A stretch of 5,535 nt of DNA from Chloroflexota bacterium (GTDB lineage: Bacteria > Chloroflexota > Anaerolineae > Promineifilales > Promineifilaceae): assembly GCA_963169155.1 (NCBI GenBank), contig CAUJGI010000394.1:1-5535 (forward strand), read 5' to 3'. Both the position numbers and the translations under genes were made by a program. Numbering within the stretch: position 1 is the first letter of the stretch; each line of letters opens with the position of its first letter. The notes under the pieces are model-generated. The model had not been told where the DNA came from and did no database searches. It was given only the letters and a program-made list of their open reading frames with translations. Positions 4,722-5,535 of this stretch are shown here, one piece after another.

Positions 4722-5535
4722 GTGACTAAAATCGCTTTTTTGAACACCAAACGCCTGTTTGCTGCCCTGTTTGCCATTGCCCTCTTCACCATGGCCGTGC
4801 GCGAGACGCTGGACCCGGACATGTGGTGGCATCTGCGCACCGGGGAGTTCATTCTGCAAAATGGCATTCCGGCGCAGGACGTCTTCACCTTCACCGTGCC
4901 GCAAAACGCCTGGGTGACCCACGAATGGCTCTCTCAGCTGATCCTATGGCTGGTGTACCTGGCGGGTGGCTTGCCGGGCCTCATCCTCTTTTTTGCCGCG
5001 CTTATTGCTCTGACCTATTGGCTGCTGTACCTGGCGTGTGCGGGACGGCCGTATCTCGCCGCCTTCATCGTGTTGTTAGCTGCCGTCACTTCGGCCATCG
5101 TCTGGGGGGTGCGGCCGCAGATATTTAACTTGCTGCTAACGGCCGTCTTTGTCCTCATCGTCGAGCGGGTGAAGGATGGGCAGTGGCGGGTACAAACGCT
5201 CTGGTGGCTGCCGCTGCTGACGCTGATCTGGGCCAATTTGCACAGCGGCTACCTGCTGGGCGTGGTGCTGCTGGGCACCTACGCGGTGGGTGATGTGGCG
5301 CAGCGCTGGCTGGCCATGCCGACCGAGAGAACGTTAGGGAAAACGGCCGTCACTCACCTTTTTGGTGTAACTGCTGCCAGTTTTCTGGCGGCGGCGGTAA
5401 ATCCCAGCGGCATCGAGCTGTGGATCTACCCCTTCCTCACCCTGGGCAGCGGCCCAATGCAGGCGTACATCCAGGAATGGCACTCGCCCGACTTTCACCA
5501 GACCTACTTTTGGCCCTTCGCCGCCATGCTGGCGT
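4722..5535 (+). CDS. Multipass membrane protein, probable GT-C-like glycosyltransferase (3' end outside window)
   Basis: An uninterrupted frame of 271 codons runs from GTG 4722 to the window edge. The product is strongly hydrophobic. A first membrane segment (about 11-27) is followed by an outside-type loop with acidic and aromatic residues (DPDMWWHLRTGEFI, 31-44; AQDVFTF; THEWL, 66-70). More membrane helices follow at about 71-107, 112-130, 135-148, 160-190 and 210-226, with RPQIFN (131-136), ANLHSGY (171-177) and QEWHSP (251-256) between them. A large acidic loop after helix 1 is the hallmark of GT-C enzymes, which take sugars from polyprenyl-phosphate donors; together with the Dpm1-like gene upstream this suggests that role, but no family name is certain. 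The start is unsure: no Shine-Dalgarno is visible before GTG 4722, TTG 4740 is an alternative, and the frame is open back to 4596. Three exact ACGGCCGT octamers lie within it. Confidence 0.8.
   Translation, partial: MTKIAFLNTKRLFAALFAIALFTMAVRETLDPDMWWHLRTGEFILQNGIPAQDVFTFTVPQNAWVTHEWLSQLILWLVYLAGGLPGLILFFAALIALTYWLLYLACAGRPYLAAFIVLLAAVTSAIVWGVRPQIFNLLLTAVFVLIVERVKDGQWRVQTLWWLPLLTLIWANLHSGYLLGVVLLGTYAVGDVAQRWLAMPTERTLGKTAVTHLFGVTAASFLAAAVNPSGIELWIYPFLTLGSGPMQAYIQEWHSPDFHQTYFWPFAAMLA

Larger units (their letters stand above)
1240..5350. repeat. Dispersed palindromic octamer ACGGCCGT, nine exact copies
   Basis: Exact copies start at 1240, 1318, 1430, 1762, 3877, 3977, 5045, 5139 and 5343. The copy at 1318 sits in a perfect 12-base palindrome (1316-1327), and those at 1240, 1430 and 3977 in 10-base palindromes. 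One-mismatch copies with the CGGCCG core start at 238, 1894 and 4461. All exact copies are in coding sequence: four in the response regulator, two in the methyltransferase and three in the membrane protein. None lies in the HAD or GT2 gene. Six are codon-aligned as Thr-Ala-Val. Confidence 0.85.

Noticed and set aside
4704..4922. Minus-strand and alternate-frame open frames over the membrane protein region
   Set aside because: They are shadows of the continuous plus-strand frame from 4722, which has membrane helices and family-like motifs; the shadows show neither.
5111..5118. GCGGCCGC as another copy of the over-represented octamer
   Set aside because: It shares the CGGCCG core but has G/C flanks, so it was not counted; the enriched word needs A and T at the ends.

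Overview
The window carries six protein-coding genes, two of them cut by the window edges. It looks like ordinary bacterial chromosome of moderate to high GC, with sigma70-like promoters and Shine-Dalgarno sites. There is no RNA gene, insertion sequence, CRISPR array or phage gene that I can see. The gene families suggest a member of the Chloroflexota (Anaerolineae-like): a receiver plus roadblock-like regulator with a Pro/Ala/Thr-rich linker, a Dpm1-like polyprenol-phosphate mannosyltransferase without membrane anchors, and a 'DMWWHL...HEWL' multipass membrane protein. That placement is inference from family resemblance; no marker gene is present.

Layout: (1) 2-760 (+) is the 3' part of an OppF/DppF-type peptide ABC transporter ATPase, closed by a strong intrinsic terminator at 798-826. 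(2) A sigma70-like promoter at 832-861 drives a single-gene unit, a response regulator with a roadblock/LC7-like output domain (895-2028). (3) A HAD-family phosphatase on the minus strand (2037-2756) converges on it, with 8 bp between the stop codons. (4) A 161-bp divergent region (2757-2917) holds the HAD ribosome site and a candidate plus-strand promoter. (5) A glycan-type pair follows: a polyprenol-phosphate mannosyltransferase-like GT2 (2918-3670) and a SAM methyltransferase (3667-4581) joined by an ATGA overlap. (6) After a 140-bp gap comes a multipass membrane protein, probably GT-C-like, open to the window end (from about 4722).

Genes 4 to 6 may work together. The GT2 would charge a polyprenyl phosphate lipid with a sugar on the cytoplasmic face, a GT-C enzyme could use that lipid-linked sugar outside, and the methyltransferase could modify a sugar or lipid carrier. 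The regulator and HAD gene have no evident link to this.

The most unusual signal is not a gene. The palindromic octamer ACGGCCGT occurs nine times exactly in 5.5 kb, against roughly 0.1 expected by base composition. All copies are inside coding regions, and six of nine are read as Thr-Ala-Val. It resembles the HIP1 phenomenon of cyanobacteria and may be a genome-wide signature of this lineage.
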